In this document: in pieces, positions 53,167 through 61,902 of the stretch
Layout: every line of letters starts with the position of its first letter
How positions within the stretch are numbered: the stretch's first letter is position 1
Assembly (NCBI RefSeq): GCF_028307215.1
Contig: NZ_JAQMHV010000001.1
Location: forward strand, 558,001 to 622,000
DNA: 64,000 bases
Reading direction: 5' to 3'
Source: Falsirhodobacter sp. 20TX0035
GTDB lineage: Bacteria > Pseudomonadota > Alphaproteobacteria > Rhodobacterales > Rhodobacteraceae
Notes under the pieces: generated by a model
Database searches by the model: none
Seen by the model: the letters and a program-made list of their open reading frames with translations, nothing else
Told to the model about the DNA's origin: nothing
Translations under genes and position numbers: made by a program

Positions 53167-53781
53167 ATGACCATTCACCTGCACAGGAACGATCTGCCCG
53201 ACGGGCTGGACCTTGGACCCGTCGTTGCGATCGACACCGAGACGATGGGCCTCGATCCCCGCCGCGACCGGCTGTGCGTGGTGCAGCTGTCGGCGGGCGA
53301 CGGAAACGCGCATCTGGTGCAGATCGACAAGGGCCAGACGCGCGCGCCGAACCTGGAACGCCTGCTGACGGACCCGGCGGTGGTCAAGCTGTTCCATTAC
53401 GGCCGCTTCGATATCGCGGCCCTGCAGAACGCCTTCGGTGTGCGGACGGCCCCCGTCTGGTGCACCAAGATCGCGTCGAAGATGATCCGCACCTTCACCG
53501 ACCGGCACGGGCTGAAATACCTTCTGGCCGAACTGGTGGGCGTGGATGTGTCAAAGCAGCAGCAGACCTCTGACTGGGGCGCGGCGGAGCTGACCGACGC
53601 GCAGAAGGAATACGCGGCTTCGGACGTGCTTTATCTGCACGCGCTGAAGACGGAACTGGAACATCGCCTGCAGCGCGAGGGGCGGATGGAGCTGGCGCAG
53701 CGCTGCTTTGACTTCCTGCCCACGCGCGCGCAACTGGACCTGATGGGATGGGACGAGCCGAATGACATCTTCCACCACTGA
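53167..53781 (+). CDS. rnd: short ribonuclease D (3'-5' exonuclease)
   Basis: 204 residues from ATG 53167; the in-frame ATG at 53140 is less likely. DEDDy exonuclease motifs: AIDTETMGL (I), FHYGRFDIAAL (II) and YAASDVLYLH (III). The HRDC domain of E. coli RNase D is absent, as is usual for the short alphaproteobacterial form. Overlaps kdsD by 20 bases. Confidence 0.93.
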   Translation: MTIHLHRNDLPDGLDLGPVVAIDTETMGLDPRRDRLCVVQLSAGDGNAHLVQIDKGQTRAPNLERLLTDPAVVKLFHYGRFDIAALQNAFGVRTAPVWCTKIASKMIRTFTDRHGLKYLLAELVGVDVSKQQQTSDWGAAELTDAQKEYAASDVLYLHALKTELEHRLQREGRMELAQRCFDFLPTRAQLDLMGWDEPNDIFHH

Positions 53782-54715
53782 TTACCTTGCCACCGCCCGC
53801 CGCGTGATCGGGATCGAGGCGCAGGCCCTGACCACGCTGAGCCTGGCGCTGGACGACAGCTTCGCCGCCGCCGTGGAAACGATCCTGGGCGCCAAGGGCC
53901 GCGTGATCGTCTCGGGCATGGGCAAGTCCGGGCATATCGGCAAGAAGATTGCGGCCACCCTCGCCTCCACCGGCACGCCGGCGCAGTTCGTCCACCCGGC
54001 CGAGGCGAGCCACGGCGATCTGGGCATGGTCACCGCCGACGATGTGGCGCTGGTTTTGTCCTTTTCGGGCGAGACACCGGAGCTGGCGAACCTGATCGCC
54101 CACACCCGCCGTTTCGCCATCCCGCTGATCGGCGTGGCGGGGCGGGCGGATTCCACCCTGCTGCGGCAGGCGGACGTGGCGCTTCTGCTGCCCGCCGCCC
54201 CCGAGGCGTGCGGAACGGGCATCGTGCCCACCACCTCCACCACCATGACGCTGGCGCTGGGCGACGCGCTGGCCCTGGCGCTGATGGAGCATCGGGAGTT
54301 CACGCCCGAGCATTTCCGCGTCTTCCACCCTGGCGGCAAGCTGGGCGCCCGCCTGTCGCGCGTGGCGGATCTGATGCACAACGACTTGCCTTTGGTGCCG
54401 ATGGACATGCCCATGTCCGAAGCGCTGCTGGTGATGAGCGGCAAGGGTTTCGGCGTGCTGGGTGTGACCGAGCATGGCCGCCTGGTCGGCATCATCACCG
54501 ACGGCGACCTTCGGCGCCACATGGCGGGCCTTCTGACCCACACCACGGGCGAGGTGATGACCCGCGGCCCCCGCACGATCGATCCCGATTCGCTGGCGGA
54601 AAAGGCCGTGGCGGTGATGCAGGACCGCAAGATCACCGCGCTGTTCGTCGTGAAGGGCGAGGTGCCGGTGGGCCTGATCCACATCCACGACTGCCTGCGC
54701 GCCGGGGTGGTCTGA
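53762..54715 (+). CDS. kdsD: D-arabinose 5-phosphate isomerase
   Basis: 317 residues. Converts ribulose-5-phosphate to arabinose-5-phosphate, the first step to Kdo in lipopolysaccharide. SIS domain (about 30-170) with SGMGKSGHIGKKIAATLAST and HPAEASHGDLGM; two CBS domains (about 200-317). Directly followed by lptC, so it begins the LPS synthesis and transport operon. Confidence 0.95.
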   Translation: MTSSTTDYLATARRVIGIEAQALTTLSLALDDSFAAAVETILGAKGRVIVSGMGKSGHIGKKIAATLASTGTPAQFVHPAEASHGDLGMVTADDVALVLSFSGETPELANLIAHTRRFAIPLIGVAGRADSTLLRQADVALLLPAAPEACGTGIVPTTSTTMTLALGDALALALMEHREFTPEHFRVFHPGGKLGARLSRVADLMHNDLPLVPMDMPMSEALLVMSGKGFGVLGVTEHGRLVGIITDGDLRRHMAGLLTHTTGEVMTRGPRTIDPDSLAEKAVAVMQDRKITALFVVKGEVPVGLIHIHDCLRAGVV

Positions 54716-54716
54716 C

Positions 54717-55322
54717 ATGGCGAAGATCACGGACCGGCACACCCGAACCGTCGCCTGGCTGAAGGTCATCCTTCCGCTGGCGGCGCTGGTGCTTCTGTCC
54801 ACGATCTTCCTCGTGTCCCGCACGGCGGACCCGGACGCGGCCATCCCCTACGCCACCGTGGACGTGACGGGCCGCGCGATGGACCCGCGCCTGACCCTGC
54901 CCACATGGTCCGGCGTGACCAGTGACGGTGCCACGCTGAACATCGCCTCCGCCGAGGCGCGCCCTCCCGCCGAGGATCGTCCCGCCAGCCTTTCGGCGCT
55001 GCGGGCCGATCTGGACACGCCCGACGGCGTGGAAACGCAGCTTCAGGCGGCCGCAGGCACGTTCGATCCGCAGCTTGGCATGGTCACGCTGTCCGGGCAG
55101 GTCCGCATCCGCAACTCCCAAGGGTATGACATCAGCCTGCCCACCGTAACGGCCCGCACGGATGCCACGCGGCTGGAAGGGGAAGGTCCTGTCACCGCGC
55201 TGGCGCCGATGGGGCAGCTGACGGCGGGCGGAATGACGCTGATGGCCGAGGATGCAAAAAACGCCAACTACCGGCTGGACTTCACGGACGGGGTCAAGCT
55301 GATATACACTCCGACGAACTGA
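54717..55322 (+). CDS. lptC: LPS export protein LptC
   Basis: 201 residues anchored by one N-terminal helix (about 14-35, LPLAALVLLSTIFLVS), with a periplasmic beta-jellyroll that relays LPS from LptB2FG to LptA. The sequence is divergent, as usual for alphaproteobacterial LptC. The assignment rests on topology, length and position between kdsD and lptA. Confidence 0.9.
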   Translation: MAKITDRHTRTVAWLKVILPLAALVLLSTIFLVSRTADPDAAIPYATVDVTGRAMDPRLTLPTWSGVTSDGATLNIASAEARPPAEDRPASLSALRADLDTPDGVETQLQAAAGTFDPQLGMVTLSGQVRIRNSQGYDISLPTVTARTDATRLEGEGPVTALAPMGQLTAGGMTLMAEDAKNANYRLDFTDGVKLIYTPTN

Positions 55323-55335
55323 TCCCGGAATCCCC

Positions 55336-55821
55336 ATGCTGAAAACGCTCGTCCTGCTGGCCGCCCTGTCCTGCCCATCCCTGGCGCTGGCGCAGGCCGC
55401 GCAGATCGACCTCGGCGGGATGAGCCAGAACACCTCCGCCCCCGTCAGCGTGGACGCCGACCGCCTTTCGGTCGATCAGGGCACGGGCGTCGCCACCTTC
55501 AGCGGCAACGTCCGCGTGGCGCAGGGCGAACTGCGTCTGGCCGCCGACCAGGTCCGGGTCGAATACGGCGAGGCGCAGGGCGAGATCCGCACCCTGCACG
55601 CCGACGGCAACGTGACGCTGGCCAACACCGACATCGCGGCCGAGGCCGAGCAGGCCGCCTACACCATCGCATCGGGCGTGATCGAGATGACGGGCGACGT
55701 GCTGCTGACCCAAGGATCCAGCACCATCGCCGGCGAGAAGCTGATCATCGACGCCGCCGCCGGCACCGGCCGGATGGAAGGGCGCGTGCAGACCACCTTC
55801 CAGCCCGGCCAGTCGCAATGA
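55336..55821 (+). CDS. lptA: LPS export bridge protein LptA
   Basis: 161 residues. Signal peptide 1-19 (LALAQA). One OstA/LptA domain with repeating beta-strands: VSVDADRLSVDQGTGVATFS, GNVRVAQGELRLAADQVRVE, and the end GRMEGRVQTTFQPGQ. Forms the periplasmic bridge. The stop overlaps the lptB start by 4 bases. Confidence 0.95.
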   Translation: MLKTLVLLAALSCPSLALAQAAQIDLGGMSQNTSAPVSVDADRLSVDQGTGVATFSGNVRVAQGELRLAADQVRVEYGEAQGEIRTLHADGNVTLANTDIAAEAEQAAYTIASGVIEMTGDVLLTQGSSTIAGEKLIIDAAAGTGRMEGRVQTTFQPGQSQ

Positions 55822-56549
55822 CCGGATCCGGCCTGACCGTCCGCAACCTGCGCAAAAGCTACAAGCGGCGCCCGGTGATCCGCGACGTGTCGCTGCATCT
55901 GGACCGGGGCGAGGTGGTGGCCCTTCTGGGCCCGAACGGGTCGGGCAAGACGACCTGCTTCTATTCCATCGCGGGCCTCGTGACCCCCGAAAGCGGCGAG
56001 GTGCTGATCGACGGGCGCGACGTGACCGCGCTGCCGATGTATCGCCGCGCGCGTCTGGGCATCGGCTATCTTCCGCAGGAAGTGTCGATCTTCCGCGGCC
56101 TGTCGGTGGAGGACAACATCCTTGCGGTGCTGGAGATCCGGGAGCCCGACCGCCACCGCCGGCGCGAGCGGCTGGAGGAGCTGCTGTCCGACTTCTCCAT
56201 CACCCACATCCGCCGGTCGCCCGCGCTGGCCCTGTCGGGCGGCGAACGCCGGCGGGTGGAGATCGCGCGCTGCCTGGCGGCCAACCCCTTCTACGTGCTG
56301 CTGGACGAACCCTTTGCGGGCGTCGACCCCATCGCCGTGGCCGAGATCCGGCACCTGGTGCAGGACCTGAAGCGGCGTGGCATCGGCGTGCTGATCACCG
56401 ACCACAACGTGCGCGAAACGCTGGGCATCGTGGACCGCGCCTATATCCTGCACGACGGCACCATCCTGAAAAGCGGCAACACGGCGCAGATCATCGCGGA
56501 CCCGATGGTGCGGCAGGTCTATCTGGGCGAAGCCTTTACGATGGGCTGA
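55818..56549 (+). CDS. lptB: LPS export ABC ATPase LptB
   Basis: 243 residues. Walker A LGPNGSGKTTCFY, Q-loop YLPQE, signature LSGGERRRVE, Walker B YVLLDEPFAGVDP and H-loop ITDHN are all intact. It energises LptFG for LPS extraction. In many alphaproteobacteria rpoN follows; here the next gene is hpf, 110 bases on. Confidence 0.97.
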   Translation: MTGSGLTVRNLRKSYKRRPVIRDVSLHLDRGEVVALLGPNGSGKTTCFYSIAGLVTPESGEVLIDGRDVTALPMYRRARLGIGYLPQEVSIFRGLSVEDNILAVLEIREPDRHRRRERLEELLSDFSITHIRRSPALALSGGERRRVEIARCLAANPFYVLLDEPFAGVDPIAVAEIRHLVQDLKRRGIGVLITDHNVRETLGIVDRAYILHDGTILKSGNTAQIIADPMVRQVYLGEAFTMG

Positions 56550-56659
56550 GCGAATCCGCCGATTATGACGGATTGGTGAAACAAGACTGGATTTCACGCA
56601 GCGCATCCCCATCATTGATGAATGGGCCTCAGGCGGCCCCGTGATCAAGGAGGATGACC

Positions 56660-57235
56660 ATGCGCTACCAGATCAGCGGCAAGCAGATCGACATCGGCGA
56701 CGCCCTTCAGACCCATGTGCGGTCCGAACTGTCGGAAATGATGGAGAAATATGCCCAACGTCCCACCGAGGCCGTGATCTTCTTCTCCCGCATCGCCCAT
56801 GAGTTTTGCTGCGACGTGGTGATCCACCTCTCCACCGGTCTCGACATCTCGGCCAAGGGCCGCGCGACCGAGATCTATGCCGCCTTCGACGCCGCGCGCG
56901 AGCGGATGGACAAGCAGGTTCGCCGCTACAAGCGCCGCCTGCGCGACCACCACCGCGACCGGACAACCCCGGTTGAATTCGGGGACGCTTCCTCCTATAT
57001 CCTCGCCCCATCCGAGGAGGCCGACGAGCCCGAGGATCATGTGTGGCAGCCCATGATCATCGCCGAGACCGAGGGCCGCGTGCCCGCGATCACGGTGGGT
57101 GAGGCGGTCATGCAACTGGAACTTGGCGGACAGCAGATGCTTGTCTTCCGCAATGAAGGACACGGGGGCGTCAATGTCGTGTACCGTCGCGAAGACGGCA
57201 ACATCGGCTGGATCGACCCGCGCAACAGTCGATAA
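56660..57235 (+). CDS. hpf: long-form ribosome hibernation promoting factor
   Basis: 191 residues from ATG 56660; AAGGAGG (56647-56653) lies 6 bases upstream, whereas the in-frame ATG 56654 would abut it. The N-terminal S30AE domain (1 to about 105) binds the 30S decoding centre. The C-terminal dimerisation domain (about 130-191, VWQPMIIAETEGRVPAITVG ... NVVYRREDGNIGWIDP) makes it long HPF, which pairs ribosomes into 100S dimers. Confidence 0.95.
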   Translation: MRYQISGKQIDIGDALQTHVRSELSEMMEKYAQRPTEAVIFFSRIAHEFCCDVVIHLSTGLDISAKGRATEIYAAFDAARERMDKQVRRYKRRLRDHHRDRTTPVEFGDASSYILAPSEEADEPEDHVWQPMIIAETEGRVPAITVGEAVMQLELGGQQMLVFRNEGHGGVNVVYRREDGNIGWIDPRNSR

Positions 57236-57259
57236 GGGCCGGTCACGGCCGAGGATGCT

Positions 57260-57724
57260 ATGGAACTGAGCAAGATTCTCGCGCCGGGCGCGGTTCGCGT
57301 CACGGGTCACATGACCAGCAAGAAACGCCTGTTTCAGGAACTGGGCGAACTGGCGGCCGGGGCCTACGGGCTGACGGCCGCCATCGCCACGGACGGGCTT
57401 CAGGAACGCGAGGGGCTGGGCCCCACCGGCGTGGGACATGGCATCGCCCTGCCCCATGCTCGGCTGCACAACCTTCCGGGCATCCAGGGCGTCTTCCTGC
57501 GGCTGGAAAAGCCGCTGGATTATGACAGCGTGGACCGCCAGCCGGTCGATCTGGTCTTTGCGCTGTTTGCGCCCAAGGATTCGGGCGTGGACCACCTGAA
57601 GGCGCTGGCGCTGGTGTCGCGCACGATGCGCGACGCCGCCATCTGCCAGAAGCTGCGCGCCAACACCGACCCGGCGAAGCTGTACGCCATCCTCACGGAA
57701 GGCCGCACCTCGCAGGCGGCCTAG
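57260..57724 (+). CDS. ptsN: nitrogen PTS EIIA component
   Basis: 154 residues. EIIA-Ntr fold with phosphorylated His66 in GVGHGIALPHARL. A regulatory phosphocarrier affecting potassium transport, sigma-54 functions and envelope stress. It follows hpf by 24 bases. Its stop overlaps the convergent sulfotransferase stop. Confidence 0.95.
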   Translation: MELSKILAPGAVRVTGHMTSKKRLFQELGELAAGAYGLTAAIATDGLQEREGLGPTGVGHGIALPHARLHNLPGIQGVFLRLEKPLDYDSVDRQPVDLVFALFAPKDSGVDHLKALALVSRTMRDAAICQKLRANTDPAKLYAILTEGRTSQAA

Positions 57725-59118
57725 CCGTCGCACCAGTCGCGGAAGCCGAAGCCTTCGTAATCGCGAAGATAGGCGTCGCGCGCCGCGGCCTCGATCTCGT
57801 CATCCACCAGCGTGGTCAGGGGGAAGCGGTCCGGTGCGGCCGCGGGCCCCAGTGTGGGGCTGGGAAGGTCCAGCTGGGAGGCAAAGAAGGCCAGACCCTC
57901 GGCCAGCCGATCCTCGCGTAGGACCATGTCCGGGCTGCGGAAGCGCGAGAAGGCCTCCAGCATCGCCGTCTGCGTGGCAAAGCCCGCCTCGGCCCGCACG
58001 CCCGACTGTCCCGCCACGTGCAGCTTCAAAAAGCGCAGGAAGGCGAGGAAGGCCGCGCGGTGCTCCTCGAACTCCAGCGGCGTGTCGGGCGGCGGCAAAG
58101 GCAGCGCGAAGCGGCGGACCAGCTGTTGCCGGATGCCGGGAAGGCGGTTTTCCACGATCTGGGTGTTGAACGCCTCATAGGCGCGGGCCAAGGGGTGGCG
58201 CAGCACGGTGAAGCTGCGGAAGCCGCCCACGCGTTCGCGCCACTGCCCCAGCGCGCGCTGGTCCACCTTGTCCAGCAGGCCGCCGCCCAGCGCCGACAGC
58301 CAGGCCGACACCTGATCGTCCGGCCCGTTGCGCGTCGGCATGTAAAGGGCGGGCGCGTTCGCCGCTGCCACGAAGCTGGGGATCGGCACGGCGCGCCGCG
58401 GCTCGAAGTTCGGGATGCGCGAGAAGCCGAAGCGGTCGATCGCGGCCAGCGCCTCCACCACGCCTTCGGGGTTCTCCAGCTTCTCCGACAAGGGCTCGGG
58501 GTTCTGCTTCTTCAGCTTGGTGTCCAGCGCCTCCAGCCGCCCCTCGATCCCCAGCCAGCGCGCCAGACCGTTCAGGACGTCGATGTCCTGGATGTCCTCG
58601 TAATCGATGTGGAAGGCGGTCTGCCCCGTCACGTGCAGCCGGTGCATCAGCCCGGCATAGAAATCGCCCAGCGCGTCAATGTGGCGGGCGAAGCCCTTGG
58701 CGTCGAAATGCACGCGGGCGCTGCGCAGCTTGCCGCCATGCGACAGCTTCCATTGCCCCGTCGACCGTGCGATCAGCAACGAGACGTAGGATTCCAGCGG
58801 ATTGCGCGTCAGGATGATCTTGGCGCAGGTGGGGTCGTTCAGCACCGCCTCGGTGATGCGGGGGTCGTGGTCCTGGAACTGGCGAAACCCGGCCAGACCC
58901 TCGGTCTGGTCGCGCATGGCCCCCAGAACGGCCAGCGGGTCGGCATCGCGCGTGGCCAGGTCGAAGCCGAACATCTCGGTCTGGTTCAGCTTGCCGAGAA
59001 AGCCGGGGTTGAACACCTCGCCATGGCAGGTCAGGCCCGGAATGGCGTTCAGGTTCGCTTCCAGAAAGTTGGAGCCCGTCCGCATGGCCGCGAACATGAC
59101 GAAACTGGTGAAGGTCAT
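57721..59118 (-). CDS. two-module sulfotransferase-like protein
   Basis: 465 residues. Module 1 (1 to about 215) is Stf0/NodH-like: the PAPS 5'-phosphosulfate loop AAMRTGSNFLEANL (10-23) and the 3'-phosphate motif ILTRNPLESYVSL (102-114). Module 2 (about 250-465) looks like a second, Sulfotransfer_2-like domain with FTVLRHPLARAYEAF (303-317) but no obvious 5' loop, so it may bind substrate rather than PAPS. Probably decorates a surface polysaccharide made by the neighbouring glycosyltransferases. It begins 1 base after the GT14-like stop and is the last gene of that operon. Confidence 0.8.
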   Translation of the reverse strand: MTFTSFVMFAAMRTGSNFLEANLNAIPGLTCHGEVFNPGFLGKLNQTEMFGFDLATRDADPLAVLGAMRDQTEGLAGFRQFQDHDPRITEAVLNDPTCAKIILTRNPLESYVSLLIARSTGQWKLSHGGKLRSARVHFDAKGFARHIDALGDFYAGLMHRLHVTGQTAFHIDYEDIQDIDVLNGLARWLGIEGRLEALDTKLKKQNPEPLSEKLENPEGVVEALAAIDRFGFSRIPNFEPRRAVPIPSFVAAANAPALYMPTRNGPDDQVSAWLSALGGGLLDKVDQRALGQWRERVGGFRSFTVLRHPLARAYEAFNTQIVENRLPGIRQQLVRRFALPLPPPDTPLEFEEHRAAFLAFLRFLKLHVAGQSGVRAEAGFATQTAMLEAFSRFRSPDMVLREDRLAEGLAFFASQLDLPSPTLGPAAAPDRFPLTTLVDDEIEAAARDAYLRDYEGFGFRDWCDG

Positions 59119-59119
59119 T

Positions 59120-60817
59120 TCAACTCACAAGATAAGGACGGCTCTGCTGATCGTCGCTGTGGAACAAGTCGTTGGCCGGATAATCGCCCATGACCAGGGG
59201 TTGCATGCCATGGTTGCGCAGGCTTTGCAGGAACGCGCCAAAGCCGGTCAGGTCCACCAGCGGCGGGACAGAGGTGACGCGCGGGCGCAGGCGGGGGGCC
59301 GTGTCCTCCACCACCGTCTGCAACGGCTCCATCGGGTGACCAAGGAACTCGGCCAGCGACCAGACCCGGACGCGCGCCTTGGTCCAGTGCTGGTTCAGAA
59401 GGTCCAGAAGCTCCATCTCCACCCGCTGCAGGCGGGCGGCCTCGCTCCGGATCTCCTCCAAGGGCTGGCCGGAGCGGTAGAGCGGCACGGCCCAGGCGCC
59501 CGTGATGATGGCAAAGCGCGCGTTGGGATCGGCCGCCATGAAGGCGTTGACCTTCTGGTTGTCGGCGGGGCCGAACATGAAGCACTGGTGTTCGGGCCGC
59601 GTGTTCCAGATCAGGTTCGTCAGGAAGCTTTTCGGGTTGTAGTCGCGCAGGCGCGCGCTGTCCGACAGGCCACCGCGATAGATGGACTCGCCGCCCGCGA
59701 ACTCCGCCCGCTCCGGTCCGAAAAGATGGCCGTGGACGCGCGTTTCTGTCACATGGGTCAGCCAGTCGATGAAGCCCGGCATCACCTCGGAAAAGCCCTG
59801 GAAGACGGAATAGGACACCGCGGTCTTGCCGTTTTCGAAGTTGTCGGTCGGAAAGCGGCTTTGCATGTAAAGGCCCGCCCGCCCCTTCAGGCGGCGTTCC
59901 TTGGCGGCGGTGAACAGCCGGTCGATCCGGCCAGGATTGGGCTCGGCCCGCGGCTCTCCGGTCGCCTGGGGCCGCAGGAAGGCGTCATAGAGCTTGTCGG
60001 CATGAGGCCAGGCCTTGCGCGCCGCGAAATAATCCGACCGGCGCAGAAGCGACAGGTGGTCGTCATAGAAGATGTGCGGCTTGCCCTGATGGTCGAACTT
60101 GAACAGCGTCAGGGACCGGCTTTCGATCTGCGTCGAGTAACGCCGCACCAGCGTCTGAAAATAGCTTTCGTCCGGGATCCACACGCGTTTGAAATAGGCG
60201 TCGTGGCGGGGCCGGTCGGGGCTTTGCAGGATCGCTTCCAGCGTGGGGCGCGACAGGCACCACCACTGGCTGCCCAGATGCGGCACAAGCCCTTCGGGCA
60301 CGCGCCGCCGCACGCGCAGCCGCCGCTGCGCCCGCACGGCCAGATCGAACAGCCGCCGGTGCCGCCGCCACGAGAAGGGGAAGAAGAACTGGAACCGCTC
60401 GATGTCCAGCCCGCCGATGGTCCACCCGACTTCGCTTGTGGTGACGGATTCGATGAAATCAGTGCGGGGCCGTTCCGCCAGATAGGCCGCCAGATCGCCC
60501 GCCGGGCGTAGGGGCAAACACGCGCCTGAGGCGAGGAAGACGTGCTGGACCTGCGGAAACTCCTTCAGCATCAGGGCCGAGGCGTCCTGCGTGGCCGCGA
60601 CGAGGTTCCAGCTGCCCCAGTGGCAGCGGTGCCGGGGGCTGAAGCGGATCAGCTTGCGCTGGTCGGCCAGCGCGGTGCGCAATTCGCGGAACGGGCGGGG
60701 CCGGATGCGGGCGTCGACATGGATCACCACCGGATGGCCCTGCTGCGCCCAATGGCGCGCCACCTCGGCCGCGCGGTCCAGCGCCGTGTGGCACAGCATG
60801 ACAAAGCCCACGGTCAT
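59120..60817 (-). CDS. GT14-like (core-2/I-branching, xylosyltransferase-type) glycosyltransferase with C-terminal domain
   Basis: 565 residues from ATG 60817. The N-terminal GT14 domain (1 to about 260) shows MTVGFVMLCHTALDRAAEVA, VVIHVDARI, the HVFLASGACLPLRP motif and a WIPDESYFQTLV block. The C-terminal domain (about 310-565) is of the DUF5927/DUF5928 kind seen in marine Rhodobacterales. It contains GLYMQSRFPTDNFENGKTAV and WNTRPEHQCFMFG; its P-loop-free, sulfotransferase-like look is unresolved. ATG 60817 overlaps the previous gene's stop by 4 bases. Confidence 0.8.
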   Translation of the reverse strand: MTVGFVMLCHTALDRAAEVARHWAQQGHPVVIHVDARIRPRPFRELRTALADQRKLIRFSPRHRCHWGSWNLVAATQDASALMLKEFPQVQHVFLASGACLPLRPAGDLAAYLAERPRTDFIESVTTSEVGWTIGGLDIERFQFFFPFSWRRHRRLFDLAVRAQRRLRVRRRVPEGLVPHLGSQWWCLSRPTLEAILQSPDRPRHDAYFKRVWIPDESYFQTLVRRYSTQIESRSLTLFKFDHQGKPHIFYDDHLSLLRRSDYFAARKAWPHADKLYDAFLRPQATGEPRAEPNPGRIDRLFTAAKERRLKGRAGLYMQSRFPTDNFENGKTAVSYSVFQGFSEVMPGFIDWLTHVTETRVHGHLFGPERAEFAGGESIYRGGLSDSARLRDYNPKSFLTNLIWNTRPEHQCFMFGPADNQKVNAFMAADPNARFAIITGAWAVPLYRSGQPLEEIRSEAARLQRVEMELLDLLNQHWTKARVRVWSLAEFLGHPMEPLQTVVEDTAPRLRPRVTSVPPLVDLTGFGAFLQSLRNHGMQPLVMGDYPANDLFHSDDQQSRPYLVS

Positions 60818-61902
60818 GCCCAGTTCCCCTTCGACATCAGGCCCAGAATCTCCAGCTGGCGCCAGTTGACGTACTGCTCGCTCCACCGGGTCCAGAGGTC
60901 GGGTTCCTGTGCCATCCGTTCCTTGTAGGCGATGTATTCCCGGCTTTGGGCGTAATGCTCCCCGCGGCGGATCTCCTCCTCGGCCTTGGCGCCAAAGGTG
61001 TCAAGGAACTTGGCGTGCAGCAGGCAGGCGGAGGCCTTTTCCCCACCCCATCGGTCGTAGACGTTGTTCAGCCCGCGCGGCAGCATCATGTGGGTGGAGC
61101 TGACATAGGCGTAGTTGCGGTGCCAGCGCACCAGCGGGATCTTGTTCAGCGCGGGGGCCGACTTCGGCGCGTCGGCAAAGAACGCGCGCCCGCGCGGCCC
61201 GCCCTGGATCCACAGGTTGCCGTATTGCCCGTTGCGGCTGATCAGGTAGTTGCCGCTGTCGAACCAGCAGGCGATCTCGAACGGGTCCTGCCCCTCGCGG
61301 TAGGGGCGCGCGCCGATGGGCCCTTGGGGATACATGTCCAGAAGCATGGCCGACATGGACCGGATGGAGCAGCTTTCCAGCCAGTCCGTCAGCGCCCGCA
61401 GGGGCCGCATGTCGCAGAAGGGATAGACGAAGAATTCATCCACATCCACCGTCAGGCACCAGTGGCCATGCGCGTGGCGCCGTTGCAGCCCGTTCAGCCA
61501 GTCCACCCCGAAATGCGCCCGCTTGTAGCTGTCCTGCGTGCCCCAGACCGAGATATCGTCCTGCCGGGCCAGATACTCGCGCGAGCCGTCGTCGCTGTTG
61601 TTGTCCACGAAGAAGAAGTGGTTGACCCCCATCCGGCGGTAATAGTCCAGAAAGAAGGGCAGACGGACGCGTTCGTTGCGCAGGGTGCAAAACAAAAGGA
61701 TGTCGCCCCGCTGGATCCGCCCCGTGCGGTTGGCCACGACCGACAGGTCGCCCGCCCGGCGGCGCGCGCGCAGGTGCCACATCTCGCGACGCAGGCGCAG
61801 CTGGAGTGTCGAAACCAGACCCACGCTCAGCCCCTTTCCGGTTTGCGGATGTGTGAAGTGGTAATCACGCGGCAGGACCTTGTAAACACGCCTTAAACCC
61901 AC
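60814..61902 (-). CDS. glycosyltransferase (Glyco_tranf_2_4 family), copy 2
   Basis: 362 residues from GTG 61902, which overlaps the upstream stop by 10 bases; GTG 61824 is an alternative. The GT-A domain has LFCTLRNERVRLPFFLDYYR, FFVDNNSDDGS and the acidic metal motif LTVDVDEFFVYPF. The conserved end DLWTRWSEQYVNWRQLEILG is shared with its neighbour. The two paralogues align along their whole length, so they arose by tandem duplication. Acts in the cytoplasm on a surface glycan. Confidence 0.85.
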   Translation of the reverse strand: MGLRRVYKVLPRDYHFTHPQTGKGLSVGLVSTLQLRLRREMWHLRARRRAGDLSVVANRTGRIQRGDILLFCTLRNERVRLPFFLDYYRRMGVNHFFFVDNNSDDGSREYLARQDDISVWGTQDSYKRAHFGVDWLNGLQRRHAHGHWCLTVDVDEFFVYPFCDMRPLRALTDWLESCSIRSMSAMLLDMYPQGPIGARPYREGQDPFEIACWFDSGNYLISRNGQYGNLWIQGGPRGRAFFADAPKSAPALNKIPLVRWHRNYAYVSSTHMMLPRGLNNVYDRWGGEKASACLLHAKFLDTFGAKAEEEIRRGEHYAQSREYIAYKERMAQEPDLWTRWSEQYVNWRQLEILGLMSKGNWA

